From: Haliclona indistincta
Lineage: Eukaryota; Porifera; Demospongiae; Haplosclerida; Chalinidae
NCBI GenBank assembly: GCA_964017065.1
Contig: OZ024790.1
Span: 7,815,864-7,879,863 of the forward strand
DNA: 64,000 nt
Direction of reading: 5' to 3'
The position numbers were made by a program, and so were the translations under genes. The notes under the pieces were generated by a model. The model was not told where the DNA came from. It did no database searches and saw only the letters and a list, made by a program, of their open reading frames with translations. This document shows positions 10,738 through 22,021 of the stretch, piece by piece. How positions within the stretch are numbered: the stretch's first letter is position 1; each line of letters begins with the position of its first letter.

Positions 10738-11207
10738 ACTGAGGGCAGTGTGAAAGTGGGTCAATCCAGTCTAAAAAATTGAGCTAGTATTATACAACGA
10801 TTTTCATATTTTGATCCAGTGGGCATGCATGTAGAGAGATAACTATTCTACATGATTTTCTATTTTCACAAAAAGTGTTGCATTGTCAGAGTTTTAGTCA
10901 GTACACTAATTTCCAGTTAAGTTGAGCCGGAAATAGATGCAGGCATATATACAGGTGGTCCTTTCACACTATAACTTAAACAAAGATGTCCTGCCTATTA
11001 AAAAGTCACACTTTTGCATCAAAATAATTATACTATACTAGACCTGACTGTACTATGCTATCTCATCTCTGTGATATCCTGTACTGAATTAAGGATAAAG
11101 GATGGACTTCCACATTGCAACCATGACCTCATTATGTGGAAGCTGTGTGACGTTTGTTAATTTTACAGGTCACAGTGACGAACATCTAGAAAGCACAACA
11201 CGTCATA

Positions 11208-11687
11208 ATGATATTATTAGTCAACATGGCGGTGAATAATGATCAGGATAACAGGCATCCTGCTCCAATAACAGCACTGGATGTTGTGTATGGAGCAGAA
11301 ACTCCACTGGAGAGCGGCTTTCACAAGATTCCAGTTAATCTGAACGCCAGTTGTGGTAAAGGACCCCACATCTACATCAGTTATTCTACATCAAAACATG
11401 GACCCCCTATAACTAACATCCAGGTGATCGCTGGGAAAAAGAAAGATTTTCCCATCCAGGATGGATATGAAAGAATCGCGAAAGATTTAAACCAAGGAGC
11501 AGGGGGAAAGTACATATACCTGTGCTATACAACTTGCACTGCTTTCCCTCCTGTGACCGCCATTAATGTAATACATGACGACACTGTGCACGTGTACCCG
11601 GAGACGGCAGAATGGACTCGCATTGGACAAAACTGTTCCGAAGGGACACCTGCTACTGAACATACATACGTAATATTCAAATATTAA
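11208..11687 (+). CDS. MABP-like domain protein, unit III
   Basis: Open frame of 159 residues; ATG 11,226 (ACATGGCG context) gives 153. It is the most complete MABP-like domain in the window, with three pseudo-repeats: GFHKIPVNLNASCGKGPHIY, GYERIAKDLNQGAGGKYIYL, and EWTRIGQNCSEG ending YVIFKY. The leader-like segment at 11,101 is out of frame because of a 2-bp deletion near 11,222. The domain family binds membranes; function here is unknown. Its stop is 18 bp from the stop of the convergent SRCR gene. It may be a surviving single-domain gene or a relic. Confidence 0.5.
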   Translation: MILLVNMAVNNDQDNRHPAPITALDVVYGAETPLESGFHKIPVNLNASCGKGPHIYISYSTSKHGPPITNIQVIAGKKKDFPIQDGYERIAKDLNQGAGGKYIYLCYTTCTAFPPVTAINVIHDDTVHVYPETAEWTRIGQNCSEGTPATEHTYVIFKY

Positions 11688-11705
11688 ATATTTACAAGAC
11701 TGTAT

Positions 11706-14572
11706 TTACATATCCGTTCCACAATCAGTGTAGCTGTCAGCTGGATATCTTCGGTCCTCTGTGCTTTGGTCTACAAGGCTACTGTTACTTTGTTGGTTTC
11801 TTTGCAAGCTGGATCGTTGTTCCTCACTTGGTAACTGCTTTACAATACTGAATTGGTTGTCCTCAAAGTCTTTCTGAGCGGCACAGCATGAGTTCTCAGC
11901 ATGATCGTAAAATTCCATGTCGATCTGTGATTGTGAGTCAAGTGATATTGGGATGACGTTGGTAGATAGTCTAGAATATGGTCCATATTGAGAAGTTTGT
12001 CTTTTTGACTTACTAAGAAAGAGAGTAATAGATAGTGAGAAAGAAAGAGGAAGGAAGGAAGACAATAGAGTGGGAAGGAAGGAAAGAGAGATAGAATAAA
12101 CACTTGCAGTTCATATAGACTCACCAGTAAGCTCCAATGATGACCAGTACAGCTGTTAAAATGACCAATACAATAACCACAGCTGATGATGCTCCTATTA
12201 TTAATGACTGATTCAGGGGCTCCTTCGCCAATACACCAGCACTACTGCTGACAAGCACTGATGAAGAAAGCTGTGCGGTTTGTAGAGGAACAGTGGTTGG
12301 TGTGGTAAGAAAGCTTGCAATCACTAGCATTGAAGAAGAAAATGCTTCCTTAGAGAGAGTAGATGTAGTTGGCTTCAATTGTTCTTGCGTAGTTGTCAAT
12401 GATGTGAAAAGCTGTGTAGGAGTAACTGTCGATGTCGGACCAAGTGATTCAAATGTTGTAAACACAGCTTTTTCTGTTGGAAAAGACAAAAGATGTTGCT
12501 GTAATGAGCTAGATGATGGTGCTACAACACTTTTGGTATAGGATGGAAGCTGTTGTTCCATTGAGCTAGATGCACTTTTGGTAAAGGATGAAAGCTGTTC
12601 CTGTGAGGTGGATGTTAGCACTACATCAACCATACTTGTAGAAAAAGAGTGATGAGTAGAAAGGACCTGTGCTTGAGTAGTTATCATGAAGGCTGTTGTC
12701 GCTAGGGCTCTACTTGAGGAAGATGTGAATAGGAGAGAGCTAGTCTTTGCTGTAGTCATGGTTACAGTGTAGAGTAGCGATGTAGGTGTGTTTTGACTAG
12801 CTGGTATTGTTGTTTCGGGTAAAGGACTGGAATAATGGTTATCTGCTAGCATGATGAACAGTATACTAGACCAACCACTAGAAACAATCCTCACCAATGT
12901 AGCAGGCTACTCCAGCATCAAAGCTGTGATCACACTGTGAGTGGTTCGTGTGACTGCAGTCAAGAAGAGCAGCTTCATTCCCACCACACTGAACATAGTC
13001 CAGTAGAATAGGACCAAATCCTTCACCATAAAATCCACTAGCGTATGCTTGAGCACCTACAACAATACCATGAATAATGATATAAATTGCAGTGGGAAAT
13101 GAACCAGCAATGTCTAACAATGCTTATAATAATAATCATTATAGCATTACCTTGACCAGCATATCCTAGTTGTCTGCACACCACTCTAGCGTCAGGTATA
13201 TTCCAGAAGTTATGACATACAGTGCTCCATACTCCATTGATGCATACCCACACTGTTCCTCTACCTGGACTATCACCACCAGTGAGCCTCACACTACCCT
13301 TTGGTGTACAAGGAGCTGCAGGAGGAAATGACAACAGTTGATTATCATAACACATTCTAACATTTGGTTGGAATGAAATTCATAGAGATATAATATCAGA
13401 CATTCTCACCAGTGCAAGTCACACCAGCATCTTGACCATGAACACAGCTGTTCTCATAGTTTAGATGACAGTCCACAATCCTCTGTTCTGTACCATTACA
13501 CTGAATAGTTCCTATATGAACTGGTCCACTGCCCTGCCCAAAATATGCTGCTCTCTGTGCAACTGCACCTGGAAATTGATCATTACAGCAAGTTATTACA
13601 CTTCCTAACTAGCTACATGCAGGTCTAAGCATGCATCCAAGATTCTAGTGTAATAGTCTCATTATAATTATTCCGCTAAACTGCTACTATGAAGTTGATA
13701 CTTTCAGCACATTCAGCACAAACTAATTCATGATGAAGACCCTTCTACAACTCACATAGAACACAACACACCACTGAGCAGAACAAATTGTTTTAGGACC
13801 ATGCATCAATTTGCAACGATACTGTTTGCAGCAGGAATTTGAATCCAATACCTTGTGTAATACAAGGAAGAGAGGCATAGGATGTTGCATTTGCATGTTA
13901 CAAGCTAGTGTTTAATGAGTGGATTTGGCGTAACAGTGTGCTGTTAAAACAAACTTCTCTGAGCACAAATCACAACATAAATTCTGGAAAGTGAGTAAAA
14001 CCGTGTTTACACTAGACATCTCAGCCCAGTTTGTTTTTGTTGTTTATTTTTGATAATTATATACATGCTTATGAAAGCATGGTTTATTATATTAATATCA
14101 ACAAAAAGAATGAACCTATAAACTAGGATCATGTCGCGGTTCTGAAGCGCATGGTATAATATATAATACTGTGGTTAGACAGCACAATACCACAGCTAGT
14201 TGTTATCAATACCTGAGGCAGGATAGCCTAATTGTCTACAGACCACCTGAGCTGCTGTGGTGCCCCAAAACATATCACACACTGTGCCCCATGTTGAGTT
14301 CAGACATACTTCCACTGTGCCCTCTCTTGCTGTTGATCCTCCTACCAGCCGCAGGGCACCCTTACTGATACAGCTCTGGGCTGCAGCGAAAGAGACAAAG
14401 CGGTCAAAGGGAAGCTTTGTGGTACTAAAAACTTACCGGAAGTTTCAGTAGCAAGAAAAAATTCTACAGCATGATAAAACACATGATCATGTGACAAATC
14501 GACAGCTCGAATTAAATCTAACTTAGAGACATTACCTGGGACTATGACCAGCCATAACACAAGCGAAAGCAT
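11706..14572 (-). CDS. Two-SRCR-domain transmembrane receptor, unit III
   Basis: Model complement(join(11706-12012, 12125-12842, 12895-13056, 13151-13315, 13410-13568, 14213-14380, 14437-14463, 14536-14572)): 1743 nt, 580 residues, in frame across seven GT/AG junctions. Leader [16 protein letters not shown]1 is about residues 22-130, with [20 protein letters not shown] and [16 protein letters not shown]2 is about 131-239. The Ser/Thr stalk is about 240-452, the membrane helix about 454-476 and the cytoplasmic tail about 479-580, with YSRL and several Cys and Tyr. Exon lengths equal unit I except in exons 7 and 8. Intron 13,569-14,212 is empty of recognisable genes. A surface receptor; ligand and signalling partner unknown. 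Confidence 0.75.
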
Positions 14573-14820
14573 GTCTGTTTGGTACGAGCGACTTGAGCAA
14601 GTTGAGCTGCAGCCAACTGAGATACAGTCACGCAAAACTGGCCCGGCGAAATGATTACACGTGGGCGTAGCAGAAAGAGAGCCGGAGCGAGCAAGTTTTT
14701 CTTCGTTACGCACAATACTGCATTGTATATACTTGTCAGTTTTGTTCATCCCACATGCATGAGAGCGTAACTCTTGTCACAGACCTTGAAATACCTGTCA
14801 CATTCACAGTGCACTGAGAG
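14573..14820. promoter_or_regulatory. SRCR unit III upstream region
   Basis: Contains the shared block with CACGTGGGCG and GAGCCGGAGCGAG (14,679-14,691). No + strand death-fold gene follows here; the next recognisable sequence is the tail of another SRCR gene on the minus strand. Confidence 0.4.
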
Positions 14821-14904
14821 GCATAGGTAAAAATAACATTAAAATCAAGTTGTACATCTCATAGTAAACTTCTATTAAAGTTGCTAAAGAGATCTATAGA
14901 ATTA

Positions 14905-16382
14905 TGCTACATATCTGTCCTGCAATCAGTGTAACCATAAATCTATGGTCTAACCATAGATATTACAGTCTTGTACCAACAGTCTTGTACCATTTCAACC
15001 ACAATGTCCGCTGATGTTGGGTTTGTAGGTTTCTACATGACTTTGTATACAATGCCAACTGATATTATGTCACTGCCTGTAGATTTCTAGGATAAATAAG
15101 GGTAACTTGGTAGTGACTGATCAAGAGGCTCCCTTGATTCACTACTTGATATCAATGATAAAGAAACCCATGTGATTTGAGGAGAAACAGCAACAGCAGT
15201 AGGTTGATCTGGCGTGGTGCTTGCAGGAAATAGTAACTACTCCTTGATAGCAAGAAGTTAAATTGACTTTAAATTATCTTGTGTAGTTGCTAATGATGTT
15301 AGAGAAAGAAAAGCTACACCTGACTGATCCAGTGGTGAGGTGGATGATGACAGTATAGTAGATGTGCTTGTTTGTGAAAGTTGAGAGGAGTGAGTCCATG
15401 CTAGAGTGGTAGTCAGTTGAGGAGAGTGTGTGCTTGAGTGGTATTCATAAAGATTCTTCTTGGTTCTCTAGTGACACTACTTGATAATGTGAGCAGTACT
15501 GAGCTAGTGGTTAATGCCGGCTTGATGAGTAAATCAGTGGTGTGCTAGCCTGGAGCAGGCAGCCTCCTGCAGGAAAAGAATGATACAAGAGATACGCTGG
15601 GTTTGTAAGGAGTGAGTATTCTAGTACAACAGACCAAAACAGCATCAGAGGTATGATCACACTGTGAAGGGCTTGTGTGAGTCCAGTCAAGAAGAGTAGC
15701 TTCCATCCCATCACACTGAACAGGGTCCAGGACCAAATCCTTCTCCGTAAGATGCACTAGTGTATGTTTGAGTAGCTGACATGAGTATTTCGATTATGAG
15801 ATATTTCATGACTGTTATAAAAGCATGACCTTCACCATCATATCCTAGTTGTCTACACACCACTTTAGTATCAGGTATATTCCAGAATGATGCATACCCA
15901 CACTGTTCCTCTACCTGGACTATCACCACCAGTGAGCCTCACACCACCCTCTGGTGTACAGGACACTACATAGCAAAATTTGATCAAAACAAGTACATTT
16001 GACTATAAAATAATTATTAGCGTAGAGCACTCCAATCCAACATCTTGCTTGTGAGCCCAGTGGTTCTCAATCCGCAGTGAGTAGCATGTGCTCCATAATC
16101 CCCTGCTCTTTACTGGTCCACTTCCTTGTCCATATGATATGGCAGGAGACTGAGTTCAATAGCACCTGTAGACATGGATAGAAAATTATTCACTGTCTTG
16201 AGTAGTTGTTAATACCTGCCCAGTTGTCAGCACGCTACTTGAGAAGCTGTGGTTCCAAAGAAAGCATCACACACTGTGCCCCACACAACCACATCAGTGG
16301 TGCAATTGAAACATATCTCCAAGGTGCCTGCTCTTGAAGTTGATTTTTTGCCCTACCATGCAGTCACACCATAGCTGGTACA
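14905..16382 (-). pseudogene. Decayed SRCR receptor #4, 5' end deleted
   Basis: Minus-strand remains in order: SRCR half-exons at about 16,210-16,350, 16,020-16,170, 15,835-15,965 and 15,620-15,770, a Ser/Thr-rich region (15,040-15,540), and a tail-like end near 14,905. Lesions: a stop replaces the Arg of VACRQLG near 16,230; a 29-bp deletion in the half-exon near 15,885 removes the GVWSTVC stretch; the QCDG exon is frameshifted. The 5' part stops abruptly at about 16,382, where ankyrin-gene sequence begins. Confidence 0.65.
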
Positions 16383-17643
16383 TAAATCAGCCATTGCATC
16401 TCTAGCTGCTCGAGCCCAAGAGAAGGTGCTGTTTATGCGACATGTTGGAGTTCTGAGTCTGAGCGTAGGAGACACTGTGATCCTGGAGCAAGAAGAAACA
16501 GAGGAAGAAGAAACAGACTTGGGCTCAGCACTGATACAAGCCATTACTGCTGATTGTACAGAGGCTGTAGAGTTTTTACTCTTGCTTGGTGCAGATCCTA
16601 ATTGCACCTCAGCAAGTGGAACCACACCTCTCATTCTTGCCTGCAGGAACAATTCTATCAACATCGCTAAACTACTTCTCAAAGCTGAGGAAAATGTTAA
16701 TGCACTAGACAAGTTAGACACACAGGGCATATTAGGTGCAAATTCACTTATGTACGCATGTTGGCACAAACATGCTGATACTGTACGCATTCTTCTTGAT
16801 AATGGAGCTGATCCCAATATGCAAGACCAGGACAACAACACAGCACTTCATATTACTTGTTATACGCAAATGACAGTAGGTGTGGAGCTTCTTCTAGCAT
16901 ATGGAGCAGATCATAGCTTGCAAAGCAAAGATACAACTACACCTCTCATGTATGCTTGCTTCAAAGAAGTTAACTTCACAATGGATCCCTCCATTTTGAT
17001 TCTGCTACTTTCAGCTGGTGCTGATCCCAATGATCAAAATGATGAAGATTCTACAGCTCTCATAGCTGCTGCTTATTTTGGCTATAAAGAAGGTGTTTCA
17101 GTTTTGCTAAATGCAGGAGCAAATGTGAATATTCAGAACAAATTTGGAATGACTGCTCTTCATGAGGCAGCTGAAAATGGATTCCTAGCTATCTCAGAAC
17201 TTCTCCTAGCATCAGGTGCCTAAGCCTCACTCACTGACAATGATGGTATGACACCGCTTGACTATGCCCTTGATAACAACCATCACGATGTTTGCCAACT
17301 ACTTCTTGCCAATCTGGACTTCAACCCACTACCAGTTGTGACCAAGAGCACAGACACTGCCGACCACAGACCACTGCCACCTAGAAATACTGATTCCAGC
17401 TCATTCATGACTGAAACAATGGAACAAGAAGCAACACCTCCACACAGGCGAAGGCGCAGCAGTGCTTTCTCCACACTAGATCAGCTTCGATATGCTCTAG
17501 AGTATCCACTCTCACCAGCTGATACTATCAAGCACCACCTAGCTGAGGAGGAAGGAGAAGCAAACAAACCTGAATCAGATAAACAGAATTATTTAGCTCA
17601 ACAATATTTTCATTTTGCACGCAACTTGTTCAAATGCAATTGA
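16383..17643 (+). pseudogene. DD-ANK copy A, 5'-truncated
   Basis: Begins abruptly in the core region (SAIASLAARAQEKVLFMRHV) with no Death domain. It keeps the acidic patch and most ankyrin repeats. An in-frame deletion of about 200 bp after KLDT removes roughly two repeats. At 17,221-17,223 a CAA (Gln in ASGAQAS) is TAA. The frame continues open after that stop, through the PLSPADTIKHH tail, and runs past the usual end to 17,643. No start codon context is supported. Confidence 0.85.
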
Positions 17644-18023
17644 AATCGACTGTATTAGAGCATGTTGCTGACAATACAGATACTTTGGCACTGGGGAGTG
17701 TCCCTTGCATTCCGACCTCCTCCACACTGTGTTTGATGTATGCGTTGGTAGATTTAGACCATGATGATTATTATAATGTACTCACTAGCATGCAGTTATG
17801 GAGAGTTTAGTTCTATCTTTTGAAGAATCATGTTTGAGAACTATTGATCATAGTTGTGGTTCACCATTTTAGATTACAGTAAGTGGTTTGTTTTCTTTCA
17901 CTATTCACGGTTCACTATTTTGGATCATCATGACTACAGTAAGTGGTAGGTATGACTGTAAGTATGCTGATCAGCTAATTATCAAAAATAATTATCATAT
18001 GAATGAGTATACAAGTACCTTAC
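17644..18023. other. Spacer block 3' of copy A
   Basis: No gene. Homologous to 24,294-24,600 and to 47,125-47,500 (shared ACACAAACTTGTTCGAA-type and GACTACAGTAAGTGG segments), so it is part of the duplicated block linking one gene type (A, C, J) to the next (B, D, K). Confidence 0.6.
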
Positions 18024-18983
18024 AATAATGAAGCACCAAAGGTGCAGATGCCTCGGTGCAGTACAATGTAGCATGTATGGCATTCAATTAGCAGATGCAT
18101 AATTATGACAGCACGTATATATATGCATCCAATAGATCCACGGAAGGATCAAAACAGTAACATGAAAGCATGCAATGTAAGCTGCAGTAGAAACAAGTTA
18201 AAGTATACTGCAACAAGACTACTGCACTCACTGCTGTGAGAATACTGCTACAAATATCAACAAACACAACTATCCACCATTCTACAAACACACTAGCAAC
18301 TGCAGATGCATGTATACAGGATTTCTTTACAGCAGTCACAATGCTTTAGTTATGCAATCAGAAGCCAATCAGTGCTAACCACAATTCAACTGGGCGTGTC
18401 TACAGTGTTTAGCACAGCACACGCATACCACGAGCTAGATAGCTTCCATAGCTTGCTTACACGACTTCTCTGGACCTGCGCTGCTATCCTGTAGTAAAAT
18501 TCTAACCTATCAGCTTCTAGGCAGTCAACTGTGGACAGCTTTGCCTTTGGAGAAGTCCAGATCGCCAGCAACGGCAAACAAAGTAAGCAAATCACGCCAT
18601 AACTCAAGAACGAAGCTTCGTATACAACTTTCACATGTTCAAAAGCGAGATAATATCATGTTCTACTTACATTGCCAGTTCCAAAGCTTAACTTTCAGCG
18701 TACACTAAGATACTGAAGTAACAGACGGAAAGATATAGTTGAACAAACCGCGCGGCATCGACCAAGGTGAGCAAATCGCCATATCTCACGAACTAAGCTT
18801 CGTACAAACCTTTCACATGTTCAAAAGCGAGATAATATCGTGTTCTACTTGCTTTGCAAGTTTCAGACCTTATTTTTCAGCGTGTGCTGCAAAACTCGAG
18901 TAACAGACGTCACGGAATGACAGACACACACACACACAACACGACTACTGTATGCCTCGTGGCTCCGCCCACCGAGGCATAAT
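18024..18983. mobile_element. Terminal-hairpin insertion element, about 960 bp
   Basis: Compared with the uninterrupted spacer near 24,590 and 47,490, about 960 bp is inserted. AATAAT flanks both sides (candidate target duplication). ATGCCTCGGTG occurs near both ends in inverted orientation. The right end folds as TGCCTCG (18,953-18,959) / CGAGGCA (18,973-18,979). Inside are two imperfect tandem copies of about 180 bp (18,570-18,735 and 18,755-18,905, sharing TTCACATGTTCAAAAGCGAG) and a short CA run. No transposase is visible. The same terminus recurs inverted at 61,029. Confidence 0.65.
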
Positions 18984-19023
18984 AATTTATAACCACTTCA
19001 GTTACTCACAGTCACATAAGTGT

Positions 19024-19380
19024 TTGCAATGATGACACCACTGGACTATGCACATGCACTTGATAACAACTTGAGCCGACTACTGCTTCTAGCAAACAAA
19101 AGACTTTAAGAGCACAGGTGTAGACACTACTGAACATGAACCAATACCACCTATAAATACCGATTCCAGCTCATTCATGACAAAAAAAAACAATAAAAAT
19201 AGAAGCACTGAACACCTCCACGCAAAGTTGCAGACCAAGTACAGCTGTGCTAGCACTCTCCTCACTTCATCAGCTTTGATAATTATATGCTCTAGAGAGT
19301 ATCCACTCACACCGGCTGTTTAACTATCAAACCACATCAACTGAAGCTGCATGATGAGGAAGAAAAATCAAGGTCATACA
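19024..19380 (+). pseudogene. C-terminal DD-ANK remnant upstream of copy B
   Basis: Degenerate last ankyrin repeat and tail: ATGACACCACTGGACTATGC, then a PPxNTDSSSFMT-like stretch and a decayed LRYALEYPL motif with indels. Homologous remnants precede copies D and K. Not functional. Confidence 0.7.
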
Positions 19381-19493
19381 CATTAAGTATTATAATGGTC
19401 TGTCAGGTGTGGTAGTAAAAATGAATCCGTATCGCTAAATCCCTATCAATGCATGACCACAACCGCTCCACCCCTGTACACATTAGCTGCAGA

Positions 19494-21700
19494 ATGTCTT
19501 CTTTGCCGGTTTCAAGTTCTGAGCTTTGTCTACTCAATTTCTTAGAGGAGACAGCTCAAGTTAGCGATTGGTACATGTTGGGGCTGTATATGGGCGTACC
19601 ACGAGAAGATCTTTCACACATAGAGAAGCAGTTTTCTAACCAGGGATCAGCCCGATGCAGAGCAGAACTGTTCGACGTGTGGATGAAACGAACTCTCGAT
19701 GCTTCGTGGGAAACGATCGCAGTAGCTCTGGAGAAATTAGGAGAAACTGTACAGGCTGAAAAAGTTCGTAAACGATGCTCAGTGCTGCCCGCAGCTTCTG
19801 CTGCTCATGGGTCTAACAAGTCTTGTACTTCATCCACAGTGAGAATAGAAAAGAGTCTTGTGATTTCCTTTTCAACATTGGAGAGAGAATTTGCTGTAAT
19901 TATAAAAAATCTTGAAATGTCCTTGGATAGAAAACCAGTCCAATTGATCGAACTAAAAAGATTTTTAACTACTCGTCTCGACCTAGATAAGGAGTTATCA
20001 CAAGTAGATAGCATCGATGACCTTATCCAGCAGATCAAACCACACTTCTGTTTATTCAACACTGTGATTCTGAAAGATATTATAGAAGAGTTTGTAGGAG
20101 AGCCATTGAAACAGCAGCTGAAGAAATACGAGTGTGAACTGGAGAGATTCACTGAAACTGCCGAAATGTCTCTCTTAGAGAAAGTTAAATTTCTTGATCA
20201 ATCTTGCTCAGCTGTTATGCCACAAGTCATCTTCAAACTGACTGGCTTCTGGCCCAGTGTTACTATCAAACGATTTCAGAGGTTCGTTGATCATGTATTT
20301 GAAGCCAACTCAAGTGCTCTTACTCACATTCGTGTAAAACAAGGCTGCATTTGTGTAACATGGTATGCTCGTAAATCAGCCATTGCATCTCTAGCTGCTC
20401 GAGCCCAAGAGAAGGTGCTGTTTATGCGACACGTTGGAGTTCTGAGTCTGAGCGTAGGAGACACTGTAATCTTGGAAGAAACAGAGGAAGAAGAAACAGG
20501 CTTGAGCTCAGCACTGATACAAGCCATTACTGCTGATTGTACAGATGCTGTAGAGTTTTTACTCTTCCTTGGTGCAGATTCTAACTGCACCTCAGCAAAT
20601 GGAAATACACCTCTCATTCTTGCCTGCACTAACAATTCTATCAGCATCGCTAAACTACTTCTCAGAGCTGAGGCAAATGTTAATAAACAAACCAATGATG
20701 GTGTCACTGCTCTTAAGATGCTGTGTAGTTTAAGAACACCAAACATGGATTTAGTAGAACTGCTAGTTGAGTTCGGATCTCAATTTATAACTCCAGATGA
20801 AAAAATACAGCCAGCACTTGAAATCGCTATAATACATGGTCACACAGATATTGTCCAGTATCTTGTCAGTAAAGGGGCTCCAGTGAATGCACATGATAAA
20901 CATAAAAGTACTGCACTCATAATAGCTTGTTGCTTTGAACATGCTGAAATCATTCATATTCTTCTCAACCATGGAGCTGATCCAAATATACAGGTCAAGG
21001 AAATTGTTCTGCACTTCACTTTGCTTGCTATAAACAGATGACAGTAGCTGTGGAGCTTCTTCTCGCATATGGAGCAGATCACAGCTTACAAACTGAGACA
21101 GGATTTACACCCCTTTTTTTCGCTTGTGGTAGAGAAAATCGCACAATGAATCCATCCATTCTAGTCATGCTGCTCTCAGCTGGCGCTGATCCCAATGTTC
21201 AAGCTGAGGATGGTTACACGGCTCTCATGGTTGCTGTGCAGGATGGCTACCAGGAAGGTGTTTCAGTTTTGCTAAATGCAGGGGCTATTGCATCTACTCA
21301 GGATCTATTTGGATCAACTGCTTTACACAAAGCAGCTAAGAATGGATTCTTGTTTATCTCAGAACTTCTCCTAGCATCAGGTGCCCAAGCCTCACTCACT
21401 GACAATGATGGTATGAGACCGCTTGACTATGCCCTTGATAACAACCATCACGGTGTGTGCCAACTACTTCTAGCAAACATGGACTCCAACCCACTACCAG
21501 CCGTGAACGAGAGCACAGACACTAGACCACTACCAGCCAGAAGCACCGATTTCAAGACTGAAACAATAGAAGAAGAATCAACACCTCTGCAAAGCCAAAA
21601 ACAAAGAAATCAGCACAGCTGTGCTTTCTTGACACTCGATCAGCTTCGATATGCTCTAGAGTATCCACTCTCACCTGCTGATACTATCAAACACCACTAA
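19494..21700 (+). pseudogene. DD-ANK copy B (gamma subfamily), one frameshift
   Basis: Starts MSSLPVSSSELCLLNFLEE; an upstream in-frame ATG exists at 19,449. The Death domain has the gamma signature (YMLGLYMGVPREDLSHIEKQ). The core, acidic patch and ankyrin repeats follow. A 1-bp deletion near 21,000-21,015 (GTCAAGGAAATTG against GTCAAGAAAAACG in copy K) breaks the frame between repeats 5 and 6; the second frame runs to 21,700. A TAA replaces CAA in the tail, ending the product about 15 residues early. With one indel this could be an assembly error. Confidence 0.75.
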
Positions 21701-22021
21701 ACTGGCGAGGAAGAGAAAACAAAAAAAAACAAATCAAGTACATGTGTAATTAAAATTTTGTAACAATGATTTGCACACAACATATATGCATTAATTTTCA
21801 TACGAATATCTAAACCCGGTGTTCAACACAACTGAAATCAAGTGTCTGCATGTCAGTGGTAATGTAGATTGCAGGTCATAGTAGGGCTCTAGTGAGTCAA
21901 TTTGTGCATACCTTTCTCTGTACAAATACTACTGCATAGTTATGGTTAGTATAGCATGCGTATAGGCTCTCTAGCTTCTGATACGGCTTCTCACAAGAGG
22001 AGCTTGTCTACCAAACCGGAA
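21701..22021. other. Type-2 upstream flank of copy C
   Basis: No gene. A conserved block with TGTTCAACACAACTGAAATC, GTAGATTGCAGGTCAT and GATACGGCTTCTCACAAGAG precedes copies C, F, H, J, L, M and P (only the last part in E). It probably holds the promoter of these copies. It is unlike the GC-rich upstream region of G, I and N. Confidence 0.45.

Larger units (their letters stand above)
402..14820. repeat. Three tandem units (MABP/SRCR pair), about 4.5-5.2 kb each
   Basis: Unit I is about 402-4,900, unit II about 4,900-10,100, unit III about 10,470-14,820. All keep the convergent MABP(+)/SRCR(-) order, an 18-bp gap between stops, and the same intron positions. Confidence 0.8.
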
